64,000 nucleotides of DNA from contig JADJLZ010000005.1 of assembly GCA_016709875.1 (NCBI GenBank), positions 516,707 to 580,706 on the forward strand, written 5' to 3'. The notes below the pieces were generated by a model. It searched no databases and was not told where the DNA came from. It saw only the letters and a program-made list of their open reading frames with translations. Positions 47,721 through 57,085 of this stretch are shown here, in pieces (the first letter of the stretch is position 1; each line of letters starts with the position of its first letter). Both the position numbers and the translations under genes were made by a program. This DNA comes from Planctomycetota bacterium. GTDB taxonomy: Bacteria > Planctomycetota > UBA1135 > GCA-002686595.

Positions 47721-48176
47721 TCAGGCCTTGACGGTCTTGGTCGGCTGGGCGGAGCTCTCGGCCTCGGCGCTGGAGTCTTCCGACATCGCGGCGCGCATGG
47801 CCTTCTCGAACTCGCGCTCCTTGCGGACCTTCTCGCCGAGGAGTTCCTTGACGCGCGTCTGCTTGCCCACGCGGTCGCGCAGGAAGTAGAGCTTGGAGCG
47901 GCGCACCTGGCCGCGGCGAGTGATCACCACGTCCTTGACGCGCGGGTTGTGCAGCGGGAACGAGCGCTCGACGCCCTCGCCCTGCACCAGGCGGCGCACG
48001 GTGATGGAGCGGCGGATCCCGCGGCCCTTGAGCGCGATGATCGTGCCGATGAAGAGCTGGACGCGCTCCTTGTCCCCTTCCTTGATCAGGTAGTGGACCT
48101 CGACCGTGTCACCGACGTGGATCGTGGGCAACTGGCTCTTGCTGTTCTCTTTTTCGATTTTCTCGATCAGGTGCAT
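47721..48176 (-). CDS. rplS: 50S ribosomal protein bL19
   Basis: 151 residues. HVGDTVEVHYLIKEGDKERVQ, IGTIIALKGRGIRRSITVRR and FPLHNPRVKDVVITRRGQVRR are diagnostic bL19 blocks. bL19 sits at the subunit interface of the large subunit. A Glu/Ser/Ala-rich tail of about 30 residues extends beyond the usual end. The start at 48176 matches the family N-terminus (HLIEKIEKENSKSQLP). It follows trmD, the usual trmD-rplS pair, though rpsP and rimM are not found here. Confidence 0.95.
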   Translation of the reverse strand: MHLIEKIEKENSKSQLPTIHVGDTVEVHYLIKEGDKERVQLFIGTIIALKGRGIRRSITVRRLVQGEGVERSFPLHNPRVKDVVITRRGQVRRSKLYFLRDRVGKQTRVKELLGEKVRKEREFEKAMRAAMSEDSSAEAESSAQPTKTVKA

Positions 48177-48185
48177 GTCTCGTTC

Positions 48186-48202
48186 GCGGACGTTTCGTCC
48201 GC
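48186..48202 (-). promoter_or_regulatory. Hairpin in the trmD-rplS intergenic leader
   Basis: On the minus strand GCGGACG-AAA-CGTCCGC forms a perfect 7-bp stem nine bases upstream of the rplS ATG. In a 52-base spacer it could affect ribosome access or mRNA processing. Regulatory meaning is a guess. Confidence 0.3.
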
Positions 48203-48228
48203 TCCTCGCTGGCAGTGTTCTGCGTGAC

Positions 48229-48975
48229 CTAGTGTTCGTTCGTCGTGTCTGCGCGCGTCTTGTTCGATGGCTTGTGCGGCTGTTCCCCGTCCCTGGCTTC
48301 GAGCAGGTCCGGCCTGCGCTCGCGTGTGCGCTCGCGCGCGCGTGCCTCGCGCCAGCGCTGGATGCGCGCGTGGTCGCCGGAGAGCAGCACTTCGGGCACC
48401 TCGGTCCCGCGGAACACGCGCGGTCGCGTGTAGTGGGGGTGGTCGAGCACGCCGCTCTCGCCGAAGGAGTCCTCGAGCGCCGAGCGCTCGTCGTTGAGCA
48501 CCCCGGGCAGGAGGCGCGCGACGCTCTCGACGATGCACAGCGCGGGCAGCTCGCCGCCGGCGAGCACGAAGTCGCCGATCGAGAGCTCCTCGAAGCCGAA
48601 ATGCTCGAGCAAGCGCGTGTCGAAGCCTTCGTAGCGACCGCACAAGAGCAGCACGCGCTCGAGCGAGCGCAGCTCCTCGGCGCGCGACTGTCCGAAGGGC
48701 TTGCCCGAGGGGCACAGCGCGATCTTGTGGAAGGCACCGTGCTTGCGCTCGAGCCACTCGATGCACTCGGCGATCGGTTCAGGCTTGAGCAGCATGCCCG
48801 GCCCGCCGCCGAAGGGACGGTCGTCCACGGTGCGGTGCCGGTCGCGGGTGAAGTCGCGGAAGTCGATCAGTTGGAGATCCAACTGGCCCTTCTCGCGTGC
48901 GACTCGCAGGATGCCGGAGCCGACGTAGGGCTCCAGTGCTTCTGGGAACAGGGTCAGGATGGCAAAGAACGGCAC
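48229..48975 (-). CDS. trmD: tRNA (guanine-N1-)-methyltransferase TrmD
   Basis: 248 residues, methylating G37 of tRNAs with S-adenosylmethionine to prevent frameshifting. It starts at a GTG and reads PFFAILTLFPEALEPYVGSG. The knot region contains DDRPFGGGPGMLLKPEP, LLCGRYEGFDTR and EELSIGDFVLAGGELPAL, which are TrmD-specific. The end of the protein is a basic, low-complexity tail. It precedes rplS by 52 bases. Confidence 0.95.
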   Translation of the reverse strand: MPFFAILTLFPEALEPYVGSGILRVAREKGQLDLQLIDFRDFTRDRHRTVDDRPFGGGPGMLLKPEPIAECIEWLERKHGAFHKIALCPSGKPFGQSRAEELRSLERVLLLCGRYEGFDTRLLEHFGFEELSIGDFVLAGGELPALCIVESVARLLPGVLNDERSALEDSFGESGVLDHPHYTRPRVFRGTEVPEVLLSGDHARIQRWREARARERTRERRPDLLEARDGEQPHKPSNKTRADTTNEH

Positions 48976-49096
48976 GACGACCCCCCGGAGGGGGAGGGCC
49001 CCCGGAATGGAGGGCCAAGCAGGTTAGATCCGCGGCGGGGAGGCGTCAAGGAAGCGGCTGGCCCCGGGGCCGCGGCGGAGCCAGAATCGGCGCCCC

Positions 49097-49701
49097 ATGT
49101 TCACCGGTCTGGTCGAAGGCAAGGCGCTCGTCCGGCGCGTCGAGGCGCGCGGGAGCGGGATGCGGCTCGTCCTCGAACCCGCAATCCCGGGCTTCGGGGC
49201 CATCCCGGGCCAGAGCATCGCGGTCAGCGGGGCCTGCCTCTCGGTGGTAGGGCCCCCCGGGCCCCGCGGGAGCTCGCCTTCGACCTCTCGGCCGAGACCC
49301 TCGAGCGGACCTGGTTCGGGGAGCTCGCCGAGGGCGCCGAGCTCAACCTCGAGCGCTCGCTGCGCGTCGGCGACCGGCTCGACGGCCACCTCGTCAGCGG
49401 CCACGTCGACGGTGTCGGCCGGGTCCTGGCCAGCCGGCGCAGCGGCGACGGCGGGGTCCTGATGGAGTTCGAGGGCCCGTCCGGCTTCGAACGCTGGTTG
49501 GTCGAGAAGGGCAGCGTCACCGTCGACGGCGTCAGCCTGACGGTCGTGCGTCCGCGCGAGCGGCGCTTCGAGGTCGCGCTGATCCCGCTCACACTCCTGC
49601 ACACGACGCTCGGCCGCGCGAGCGCGGGCCAGCCCGTCAACCTCGAGGCCGACGCGATCGGGAAGTGGGTCGAACGCCTCGTCGCGCCTAGAACGCGTTG
49701 A
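49097..49701 (+). CDS. ribE: Riboflavin synthase alpha chain, interrupted by one missing base near 49251-49266
   Basis: Riboflavin synthase dismutates two lumazine molecules into riboflavin. MFTGLVEGKALVRRVEARGS to GACLSVVG reads in one frame, and RELAFDLSAETLERTWFGEL to the stop reads in another. The break lies within ggccccccgggccccgcggg, where one missing C in a run restores a 201-residue protein with both lumazine-binding repeats (SIAVSGACLSVV and SVTVDGVSLTVV). LVSGHVDGVG is intact. A homopolymer deletion in the sequence is the simplest explanation. The 3' end overlaps the convergent mlaD gene by 14 bases. Confidence 0.88.
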
Positions 49702-50872
49702 AGAAGATCGAGGTGAAGGTCGTGATCGGTGCCGCCTCGCGGTACTCCTCGAGCGCGCGCTGCACGATCGAGAGCATCGACTTCACCTGCACGTAGAGTT
49801 CCTCGTCCATGATCAACCGGCCCAGGCTGCCCTGACCGCTGCGCACGGTGCCGGTCACGATCGCGAGGTTCTCGGTGGTCTCGTTCAGGTTGTCGTAGAG
49901 CTCCTCCTTCATGATCGCCTTGCCCACGCTGCCCTTGCCCGCGGCGATGGTCGAGACGATCTTCTGCGCGTCGTCCACCAGCGTGGGATCGTTCACCAGG
50001 CGCGCGAGCGTGCCGTCGCCGCTGTCGATCTTGCGCGTGATGCGGTTGACGTTCTGGACCGTCTCCTGGAACTCGCGCGCCCACTGTTCGTCGTAGAAGA
50101 GCTTGCCCGCGAGGCCCTCGCCCTTCTGCACTTGCAGCGCGATCGCGTTGACGTTGTCGGAGAGCGTCGAGAGGCGCTTGGTCGCGTCGCGCAGCTCGTC
50201 GTACAGGCTCGGATCGCTGAGCAGCCTGCCGGCCGTGCCCTTGCCCGCCGCGAGGTCGGCCGAGATGCGCTCCAGGTTCGCGACGGCCTTCGAAGCGTCG
50301 GCGACGAAATCCGAGAGCCCCGTGGCCATGTTCTCGTCGCGGAACAGGCGCCCGAGCGGGCCCTTGCCGTCGCGCACGCCGCGCGTCAGTGAGGCGATGT
50401 CCGAGATCGTCTGCTCGACGTTGGCCTTGCTCTCCTTGACGAGGTCGCCGAGCGCGGTGAGCGGGTTGGGTGCCACGCTGCCGATCAGCACGGCGTCCTT
50501 CGCGATCGGCTGGCCCTCGGCCGGGCCCGGGTCGATCGCGAGGTTGCGCCCGCCGAGCAGCGTCGCGTCCTCGATCGCGATCTTGAAGCCCTCGCGCAGT
50601 TCGAGCGGGTCGTTCAGGCTGGCGAGCACCGTCACGCGGCGCTCCTGCGGCGCCTTGGGGTCGAAGGTGAGCTGCTTCACGCGTCCCCAGCGCATGCCCG
50701 CGACCTGCACGGCATCGCCCTCGCGCAGGCCGTTCGTGCGCGAGAAGTGCACCAGCATCTCGTTCGGCTGCTTGAAGAGCGAGAAGTTCGTCAGGAAGAG
50801 CGTGTAGTAGCCCAGCACGCCCAACGCGGCGATGAAGAACAGTCCCAGCAGGAAGGAGCGGTTCGCGGTCAT
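49688..50872 (-). CDS. mlaD: MlaD-like MCE-domain protein with a C-terminal repeat region
   Basis: 394 residues. One N-terminal membrane helix (FLLGLFFIAALGVLGYYTLF) anchors a single MCE domain (residues about 35-120, with GDAVQVAGMRWGRVKQLTF and GGRNLAIDPGP). Such proteins form a periplasmic hexamer that carries lipids between the membranes. The C-terminal half has six spaced copies of a short motif like GKGPLGRLFRD, GKGTAGRLLSD, GEGLAGKLFYD, GDGTLARLVND, GKGSVGKAIMK and GQGSLGRLIMD, each about 35-40 residues apart, within amphipathic helices. It follows mlaF by nine bases in the same operon. Confidence 0.85.
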   Translation of the reverse strand: MTANRSFLLGLFFIAALGVLGYYTLFLTNFSLFKQPNEMLVHFSRTNGLREGDAVQVAGMRWGRVKQLTFDPKAPQERRVTVLASLNDPLELREGFKIAIEDATLLGGRNLAIDPGPAEGQPIAKDAVLIGSVAPNPLTALGDLVKESKANVEQTISDIASLTRGVRDGKGPLGRLFRDENMATGLSDFVADASKAVANLERISADLAAGKGTAGRLLSDPSLYDELRDATKRLSTLSDNVNAIALQVQKGEGLAGKLFYDEQWAREFQETVQNVNRITRKIDSGDGTLARLVNDPTLVDDAQKIVSTIAAGKGSVGKAIMKEELYDNLNETTENLAIVTGTVRSGQGSLGRLIMDEELYVQVKSMLSIVQRALEEYREAAPITTFTSIFFNAF

Positions 50873-50881
50873 GGAGTCACC

Positions 50882-51636
<755 letters not shown>

Positions 51637-51640
<4 letters not shown>

Positions 51641-52422
51641 GACTGGTAGAGCATCCAGGTGATGAAGTAGTTCGCGATGATGATGGCGATGATCGAGTCG
51701 CGCACCGCAGCTCGCGTCGCGTTGCCCACTCCCAGCGCGCCGCCGCTGGCGCGCAGTCCGGCGCTGCAGCCGATGATCGCGATCAGCACGCCGAAGATGG
51801 AGGACTTGAACAGGCCCGAGTACAGGTCCTTGGGCAGCGGGAAGATGTGCGCGGGATCGCGCAACGCCTCGATGGCCGAATCGAAGTAGAGCTGCGTGCT
51901 GACGTGCAGCTGGGACTGCGCGACGAAGCCGCCGCCCAGGATGCCGATCGCATCGCACAGGATCGTGAGCAGCGGCGCGGCGATCGCGATCGCGACCAGG
52001 CGCGGCAGGACGAGCAGCTTGATGCGGTCGATCGAGAGCACCTCGAGCGCCGCGAGCTCGTCGGAGACCGCCATCGTGCCGAGCTCGGCCGCCATCGAGC
52101 TGCCCATCGTCGCAGCCAGGATCGTGCAGGTGATGAATGGGCCCATCTCGCGCGCCATCGAGATCGCGACGATCGTGCCGATCTGGTCCTGCTGGCCGAT
52201 GCGCTGCAACTCGATGCCGGTCTGCAGCGCGACGATCATGCCGATGAACAGCCCCACGAGCAGCACGACGTGCAGACCCTGCACGGCGCCCTGGTAGAGG
52301 ATGTCCGCCACGGCCCAGCCGCGCCGACGCAGGTCGGAGAGCCGCGCGAGCGAGCCGAGCAGGAGCTCGACCTGGAAGCCGATCCCGTTGCACAGCTCGA
52401 CGAAGGACTTGAGGATCGGCAT
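51637..52422 (-). CDS. mlaE: MlaE-like lipid transport permease
   Basis: 261 residues with five or six membrane helices. LYQGAVQGLHVVLLVGLFIG, FIGMIVALQTGIELQRIG, AISMAREMGPFITCTILA, GSSMAAELGTMAVSDELAAL and RLVAIAIAAPLLTILCDAIG are the conserved MlaE blocks. It forms the membrane dimer of the retrograde or anterograde phospholipid transporter. The start at 52422 was chosen because MPILKSFVELCNGIG begins homology; the longer upstream frame overlaps the preceding lipoprotein gene, which ends ten bases away. Confidence 0.92.
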
Positions 52423-52432
52423 GCGCGTGCCC

Positions 52433-53947
52433 TCAGGGTGCCTTCTTGCGCGGGCTGCGTTCCAGTGGCCAGCCCGGACCTGGCAGCGCGGGCGGCAGTC
52501 CACGCGTCATCCCGTCCTCCCGAGTTCGCCAGCGCAGGAGCCCCAGGAGCAGCGAATGGTCGCTCACCTTGCGGTCCTGGCTGTCGCGCCAGTCGCGCCG
52601 CGCCCAGAGGAAAGCGAAGGAGCGCCGGTCCTCGTCAGCGTCCTTTTCGCGGCGGTACAGGCCCAGCCAGGAGCGCTCGTGGACCAGGCCGTGGTCGTTC
52701 TCGTGCGCGTAGAGCTCCCAGATCCAGGCGTACATCTCCTCGATCTCGGGCGTGCGCCAAAGCGGCGAGAGGCTCGGGAAGGAGATGCGCCGGCGCTCGG
52801 GCTCGGGCTGGTCGATCTGGTAGAGCGGCCACAGGCGCGCCCAGGAGCTGCGCCCGGCCTCGTCGTCCTTGCGCTGCCAGGCCTGCCAGAAGGGGAGCAC
52901 GAAGAAGGCGTCCTTCTCGGCGTGCTCGTACTCCTCATGGCGCAGGTTGACGATCGGCCACAGGAGCCAGGTCGAGTCCAGGCCGTCGCCGTGGTAGTTC
53001 GAGTACAGCGGCCACAAGCGCGTTCGTGAAACGTCGTGCGCGGGGTCGCGCTCGAAGCGCACCAGCGGCCAAGGCCCGTCCCAGGCCCAGAAGTCGGTGT
53101 CGGGGTCGTTGGCCCAGCCAAAGAAGGGCCACAGCAGCGTGTGCGACTGGTAGTGGCCGTGGCGCGCCTCGCCGTAGAGCGGGAAGATCATCCAGCGCCG
53201 CTCCTGCTTCTCGGAAGGCGCCCAGAGCCGGTCGTGGTCCCACTGGAAAATCGGCCAGAGCACGAACCAGTTCTCGTGCCGACCCTCGTAGATGTCGTTG
53301 CCGACCAACGGCCACACGCGCCAACTCGGCCCGCCCGCGCCGGTCGTGCGCGAGAAGAAGGGCCAGAGCACGTGGTTGGTGGTGCGGCCCGCGCGCTGGC
53401 TGCGCGCCCAGAGCGGGAAGAGCACGAATTCGAGCCGGTCGAAGGAGAGGAAGCGCTCGAACACGCCGCCGAAGGGGAACCAGGCGCGCAGCGTGCGTCC
53501 GTCCGCCGTGCGCGACCAGTAGATGCCCGGCAACGTGATCAGCGTGTACTCGCTGGGCGAGTCCTTGTGCTCGGTGCGGTTGTAGAGCGTGACCGGCAGC
53601 AGGTACCAGCCGTAGTCCGAGCCGTTGCGCTCCGCGCGGCCGAAGGGCGTCAGGAAGCGCATCACGAAGTCGTCGCCCGCCTTCTGGTCGCGGATCACGA
53701 TCGGACGCACGGCCCACTGCGTCACCAGGCCGCCGGGCTTGGCGCGGCGCACGCGCACCGCGCCGCCCAGGGCCTCGATCTCCGTCCCGCCGCCCCCGGT
53801 CGAGAGCTCGCTGAACAGGGGCGCGAGGTGGCGCTCGGTCCCGAAACTCGCGCAGCCCTGGACGAGCACAGCCGCGGAGAGCGCCAGGGCGCAACCCGCT
53901 CGCCGGGCGATCGCGCCCGCACCCCACAGCACTCCTCGCGCAGCCAT
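52433..53947 (-). CDS. Lipoprotein with many W-P-[LF]-[FY] repeats, first gene of the Mla-type operon
   Basis: 504 residues. The N-terminus (ARRAGCALALSAAVLVQGCAS) carries a lipobox LVQGC, so it should be lipid-modified and probably reach the outer membrane. The body repeats a short aromatic motif about every 20-35 residues: LFPLWARS, LWPFFSRT, VWPLVGND, LWPIFQWD, IFPLYGEA, LWPFFGWA, PWPLVRFE, LWPLYSNY, LWPIVNLR, LWPLYQID and others, which suggests regular beta-strands. I recall similar repeat proteins in other Gram-negative genomes but know no function. Position at the head of mlaE-mlaF-mlaD suggests a part in lipid transport, perhaps the outer membrane end. This is inferred from context only. 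Confidence 0.65.
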   Translation of the reverse strand: MAARGVLWGAGAIARRAGCALALSAAVLVQGCASFGTERHLAPLFSELSTGGGGTEIEALGGAVRVRRAKPGGLVTQWAVRPIVIRDQKAGDDFVMRFLTPFGRAERNGSDYGWYLLPVTLYNRTEHKDSPSEYTLITLPGIYWSRTADGRTLRAWFPFGGVFERFLSFDRLEFVLFPLWARSQRAGRTTNHVLWPFFSRTTGAGGPSWRVWPLVGNDIYEGRHENWFVLWPIFQWDHDRLWAPSEKQERRWMIFPLYGEARHGHYQSHTLLWPFFGWANDPDTDFWAWDGPWPLVRFERDPAHDVSRTRLWPLYSNYHGDGLDSTWLLWPIVNLRHEEYEHAEKDAFFVLPFWQAWQRKDDEAGRSSWARLWPLYQIDQPEPERRRISFPSLSPLWRTPEIEEMYAWIWELYAHENDHGLVHERSWLGLYRREKDADEDRRSFAFLWARRDWRDSQDRKVSDHSLLLGLLRWRTREDGMTRGLPPALPGPGWPLERSPRKKAP

Positions 53948-54038
53948 CGGCGCAGCGATTGTGGATTCCGGCGGGGCCGTTGCAAGCAAGTCGTGTCGCT
54001 TGAGGGCCCCGAGGGCGCTTGCTACCGTCGCCGAGACG

Positions 54039-55028
54039 ATGGCGGGCAAGACCTTTCTCTCGGGCATCCAGCCCACCGGACGGCCGCACCTGGGCAACTA
54101 CTTCGGGGCGATCCGCCAGCACATCGCGCTGCAGGAAGAGCAGGGCGAGCGGTTCTACTTCATCGCCGACTACCACGCGCTCACCTCCAGCCGCGATCCA
54201 GCCAAGCTGCGCGAGAACGTGCGCGACGTCGCGCTCACCTACCTCGCGCTGGGACTGGACCCCGAGCGTTCGGCGCTCTTCCGCCAGAGCGACGTGCCCG
54301 AGGTGACCGAGCTCACCTGGATGCTGCTCTCGGTCACCGGCATGGGGCTCCTGGAGCGCGCGCACTCGTACAAGGACAAGCTCGCGCACGGCATCACGCC
54401 CTCGGCCGGCCTGTTCGTCTACCCGGCGCTGATGGCGGCCGACATCCTGGCCTACGACTCGACGCACGTCCCCGTCGGCAAGGACCAGGTCCAGCACCTC
54501 GAGATGGCGCAGGACATGGGCGGTTCGTTCAACGCGGCGTATGGGCAGGTCTTCGTGCGGCCCGAGGCGATGATCCCCAAGTCCGAGACGCTCGCGAAGG
54601 TGCCCGGCCTCGACGGCGAGAAGATGAGCAAGAGCTACGGCAACGACGTGTGGATCTTCGAGTCGGGCAAGCCGCTCAAGAACGCCGTCGGCAAGATCAA
54701 GACCGACAGCCGGCCGCCCGAAGAGCCCAAGGATCCCGCGAGCGTGCTGCTGTTCCAGTTTCTCGAGTTGTTCCTCGACGCGAGCGAGCTCGAGCAGTGG
54801 AAGGAGCGCACGCGCGCCGGCGGGGCCGGTGCGCCGGGCTACGGACACATGAAGCTGCGCCTGGTCGAGGCGATCGAGCTGCACTTCGCCGACGCGCGCA
54901 AGCGCCGCGAGGAATACGTCAAGGACCCCGCACGCGTGGACGCGATCCTCGCGCGCGGAGCGGAGATCGCACGCGCGCGGGCGCGGGCGACGAGGGATCG
55001 CGCGCTTGCGGCGTGCGGGTTGCGCTAG
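54039..55028 (+). CDS. trpS: Tryptophanyl-tRNA synthetase
   Basis: 329 residues. FLSGIQPTGRPHLGNYFGAI carries the class I HIGH-type motif (HLGN) and GEKMSKSYGND is the KMSKS loop. Other blocks are YHALTSSRDPAKL, PALMAADILAYDSTHVPVGK and DQVQHLEMAQDM. It is transcribed away from the lipoprotein of the Mla operon, whose start is 91 bases upstream. Length and motifs are normal for bacterial TrpRS. Confidence 0.96.
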   Translation: MAGKTFLSGIQPTGRPHLGNYFGAIRQHIALQEEQGERFYFIADYHALTSSRDPAKLRENVRDVALTYLALGLDPERSALFRQSDVPEVTELTWMLLSVTGMGLLERAHSYKDKLAHGITPSAGLFVYPALMAADILAYDSTHVPVGKDQVQHLEMAQDMGGSFNAAYGQVFVRPEAMIPKSETLAKVPGLDGEKMSKSYGNDVWIFESGKPLKNAVGKIKTDSRPPEEPKDPASVLLFQFLELFLDASELEQWKERTRAGGAGAPGYGHMKLRLVEAIELHFADARKRREEYVKDPARVDAILARGAEIARARARATRDRALAACGLR

Positions 55029-55038
55029 GAGTTTTCGC

Positions 55039-55530
55039 ATGAACGTCTTCTTCCGTCGTGGGCTCGTCCTGGGCCTCGCCCTGCTCTCCGCCTGCCAGCA
55101 GCCCGCCAAGCAGGACCGCGCGGCCAAGCCGCAGGTCGACGACACCGGCGGGCCGATCATCAAGCCCTGGACCGACGCCTTCTCCGGGCCCGCGGTGCTC
55201 TTCGCCGACGAGATCTGGGTCGAGGGCCCCGAGGGCATGATCGACCGCACGGCGTTGCGCGTCGATCCGGAGCTCAATGACACGAGCACGCGCACGACCA
55301 AGGACGGCCTGCTGCAGGTCGTCACGGTCAAGCCCGACGTGCAGGCCGAGGTGCACGGCTTCCTCGACCACTGGGAGCTCGTCGGCTTCCGCAAGGTCTC
55401 GATCCTCGAACGCGTCGTGCCTTGCGACGTGAAAGTGCGCGCGAGCGGCGCGGCGCACTTCGTCGACACGGCGACCAAGGCCGAGCAGAACCAGGACACG
55501 CTCGAGTTCACAGGGAAAATCCCGCGGTGA
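55039..55530 (+). CDS. Small lipoprotein of unknown function
   Basis: 163 residues. A signal peptide FFRRGLVLGLALLSAC ends in the lipobox LLSAC, predicting lipid attachment. The mature part is hydrophilic with beta-rich stretches such as SGPAVLFADEIWVEGPEGM and GLLQVVTVKPDVQAEVHGF and shows no domain I recognise. AGGAG lies seven bases before the ATG. It follows trpS by ten bases and its stop overlaps the next lipoprotein gene (GTGA), so the two probably work together. Confidence 0.65.
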   Translation: MNVFFRRGLVLGLALLSACQQPAKQDRAAKPQVDDTGGPIIKPWTDAFSGPAVLFADEIWVEGPEGMIDRTALRVDPELNDTSTRTTKDGLLQVVTVKPDVQAEVHGFLDHWELVGFRKVSILERVVPCDVKVRASGAAHFVDTATKAEQNQDTLEFTGKIPR

Positions 55531-56639
55531 TCCGTCGACTCGCCGCGCTCGTGCTGCTGCTCGCCGCGGCCTGCGGCGGGCCGTCCGTGCGCGAGCTGCC
55601 GCGCGAGCAGTCGCGCTACGACGCGCTCAACATCACCGGGTTGCGCGGCCTGCGCGACGCGCGGGCGCTGCTCGCGAGCGGGCACGCCGAGGAAGCGCTG
55701 GTCGAGATCAGCGCGCTGCGCGTCGAGGATCCCGAGTGCGTCTATCTCGCGCTCTGGCAGCAGGAAGCGGAGATCTCCGCGCGCGGCCTGGAATCCGTCT
55801 GGCCGGGCAGCGGCGCTGGCACACCCGCGAGCTCGGAGCAGGAGGCCGCGATGGAGCAGCTGCGCGCGACCTGGCGCGCGCGCGCCGAGTCCGGCGGCGT
55901 CGTCGAACTCGTCGCGGCGGCGCGCCTGGAGCAGGACCCCGCGGCCGCGCGCGCGCTGCTCGAGCGCGCGGCGAAGCTCGACCCCAAGTGCGCCTGGATT
56001 CCCTACGCGCGCGCCTTCCTCGCCGCGCAGGACGACGACTGGACCGCGGTGCAGAACGAGCTCGGCCGCTCGGTCGCGCTCGATCCCGCGCACCTGCCGA
56101 CCTTCTGGCTCGAGGCCTGGACGCTCGCGCGCGGCGGCGATCCACAGGCCGCGAGTCTGGCACTCGAGCGCTGGGCTGAGCGCGCGCGCGGGGATCCGCG
56201 CATCGACGAGCACCTTGTGCAGGGCGCCGAGCTCGACATCGCGGTGCTCTCCGTGATCGTCGGCGAACCCAAGGTCGCGCGCGAGTGGCTCGACCTGCTC
56301 GAGAGCGAGCTGCCGGGCGAATCGCGCGCACTCTGCGCGCGCGCGTGCGCCGAGCAGGCGCTCGACCACATCGACTCCGCGCTCAAGCTCGTGCGCGCGG
56401 CGCACGAGGCCGCGCCCAACGCGCTCCTGCCGCTGGTGCAGGAAGCGCTGATCTGGGAGCACTGGAAGAAGGACCCGCAGCAGGCCGAAGAGGCCTGGAG
56501 CGCCGTGCTCACGGCCGCGCGCTCCTCGCCCGAACTCGGCGCGCTCTTCGAGCGCCTGCGCGCGCGCGTGGTGCTCGATCGCGAGGCCAAGGCCGCGGCC
56601 AAGCCCGCCCCGCCCGAGGGGGCGCCGGACACGCCGTGA
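55527..56639 (+). CDS. Lipoprotein with TPR-like helical repeats
   Basis: 370 residues. A short signal (RRLAALVLLLAAACGG) with lipobox LAAAC is followed by Ala/Leu/Glu-rich helical pairs resembling tetratricopeptide repeats, for example RDARALLASGHAEEALVEIS, ARALLERAAKLDPKCAWIPY and NELGRSVALDPAHLPTFWLE. TPR arrays bind other proteins; the partner is unknown. The GTG start overlaps the preceding lipoprotein stop and its own stop overlaps dtd. Confidence 0.7.
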   Translation: MIRRLAALVLLLAAACGGPSVRELPREQSRYDALNITGLRGLRDARALLASGHAEEALVEISALRVEDPECVYLALWQQEAEISARGLESVWPGSGAGTPASSEQEAAMEQLRATWRARAESGGVVELVAAARLEQDPAAARALLERAAKLDPKCAWIPYARAFLAAQDDDWTAVQNELGRSVALDPAHLPTFWLEAWTLARGGDPQAASLALERWAERARGDPRIDEHLVQGAELDIAVLSVIVGEPKVAREWLDLLESELPGESRALCARACAEQALDHIDSALKLVRAAHEAAPNALLPLVQEALIWEHWKKDPQQAEEAWSAVLTAARSSPELGALFERLRARVVLDREAKAAAKPAPPEGAPDTP

Positions 56640-57085
56640 AAGCCGTCGTGCAGCGCGTCGGCCGCGCTCGCGTGCGCGTCGAGGGCTCGACGGTGGGGGA
56701 GATCGAGGCGGGCATGCTCGTGCTGCTCGGCGTGCTGAAGGGCGACGGCGAGAAGGAGTGCGACGAGCTGGCCGCGAAGATCGCGCAGTTCCGCTTCTTC
56801 GGGGACGAGAACGGGAAGATGAATCTCTCGGCGCTCGATCTGGGGCGGCAGGTGCTCGTGGTGAGCCAGTTCACGCTCGCGGCCGACGGTTCGAGCGGAA
56901 GGCGGCCGTCCTTCGACCGCGCGGCGCCGCCGGCTGTGGCGGAGCCGCTCTACGAGAGGTTCGTGGAAGCGCTGCGCGGGTTTGGACTGCAGGTCGCGAC
57001 CGGCAGGTTCGGCGCGCTGATGCAGGTCGAACTGGTCAACGACGGGCCGGTGACTTTCGTGCTCGAGGTCAGCGCGGGGAGATGA
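56636..57085 (+). CDS. dtd: D-aminoacyl-tRNA deacylase Dtd
   Basis: 149 residues. It hydrolyses D-amino acids, and glycine misloaded on tRNA-Ala, from tRNA. KAVVQRVGRARVRVEG opens the protein; SQFTLAADGSSGRRPSF and the Gly-cisPro motif in LVNDGPVTFVLE form the active site. FRFFGDENGKMNLS is also typical. The GTG start overlaps the preceding stop as GTGA. Confidence 0.94.
   Translation: MKAVVQRVGRARVRVEGSTVGEIEAGMLVLLGVLKGDGEKECDELAAKIAQFRFFGDENGKMNLSALDLGRQVLVVSQFTLAADGSSGRRPSFDRAAPPAVAEPLYERFVEALRGFGLQVATGRFGALMQVELVNDGPVTFVLEVSAGR

Noticed and set aside
44284..47889. Plus-strand open frame of 1,201 codons opposite secDF
   Set aside because: It lies fully antisense to a well-supported SecDF and flanking genes; long shadow frames are expected in GC-rich DNA.
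52935..56462. Minus-strand open frame of 1,175 codons across trpS and the lipoproteins
   Set aside because: Spans several real genes on the other strand and another frame of the W-P repeat lipoprotein; no recognisable domain.
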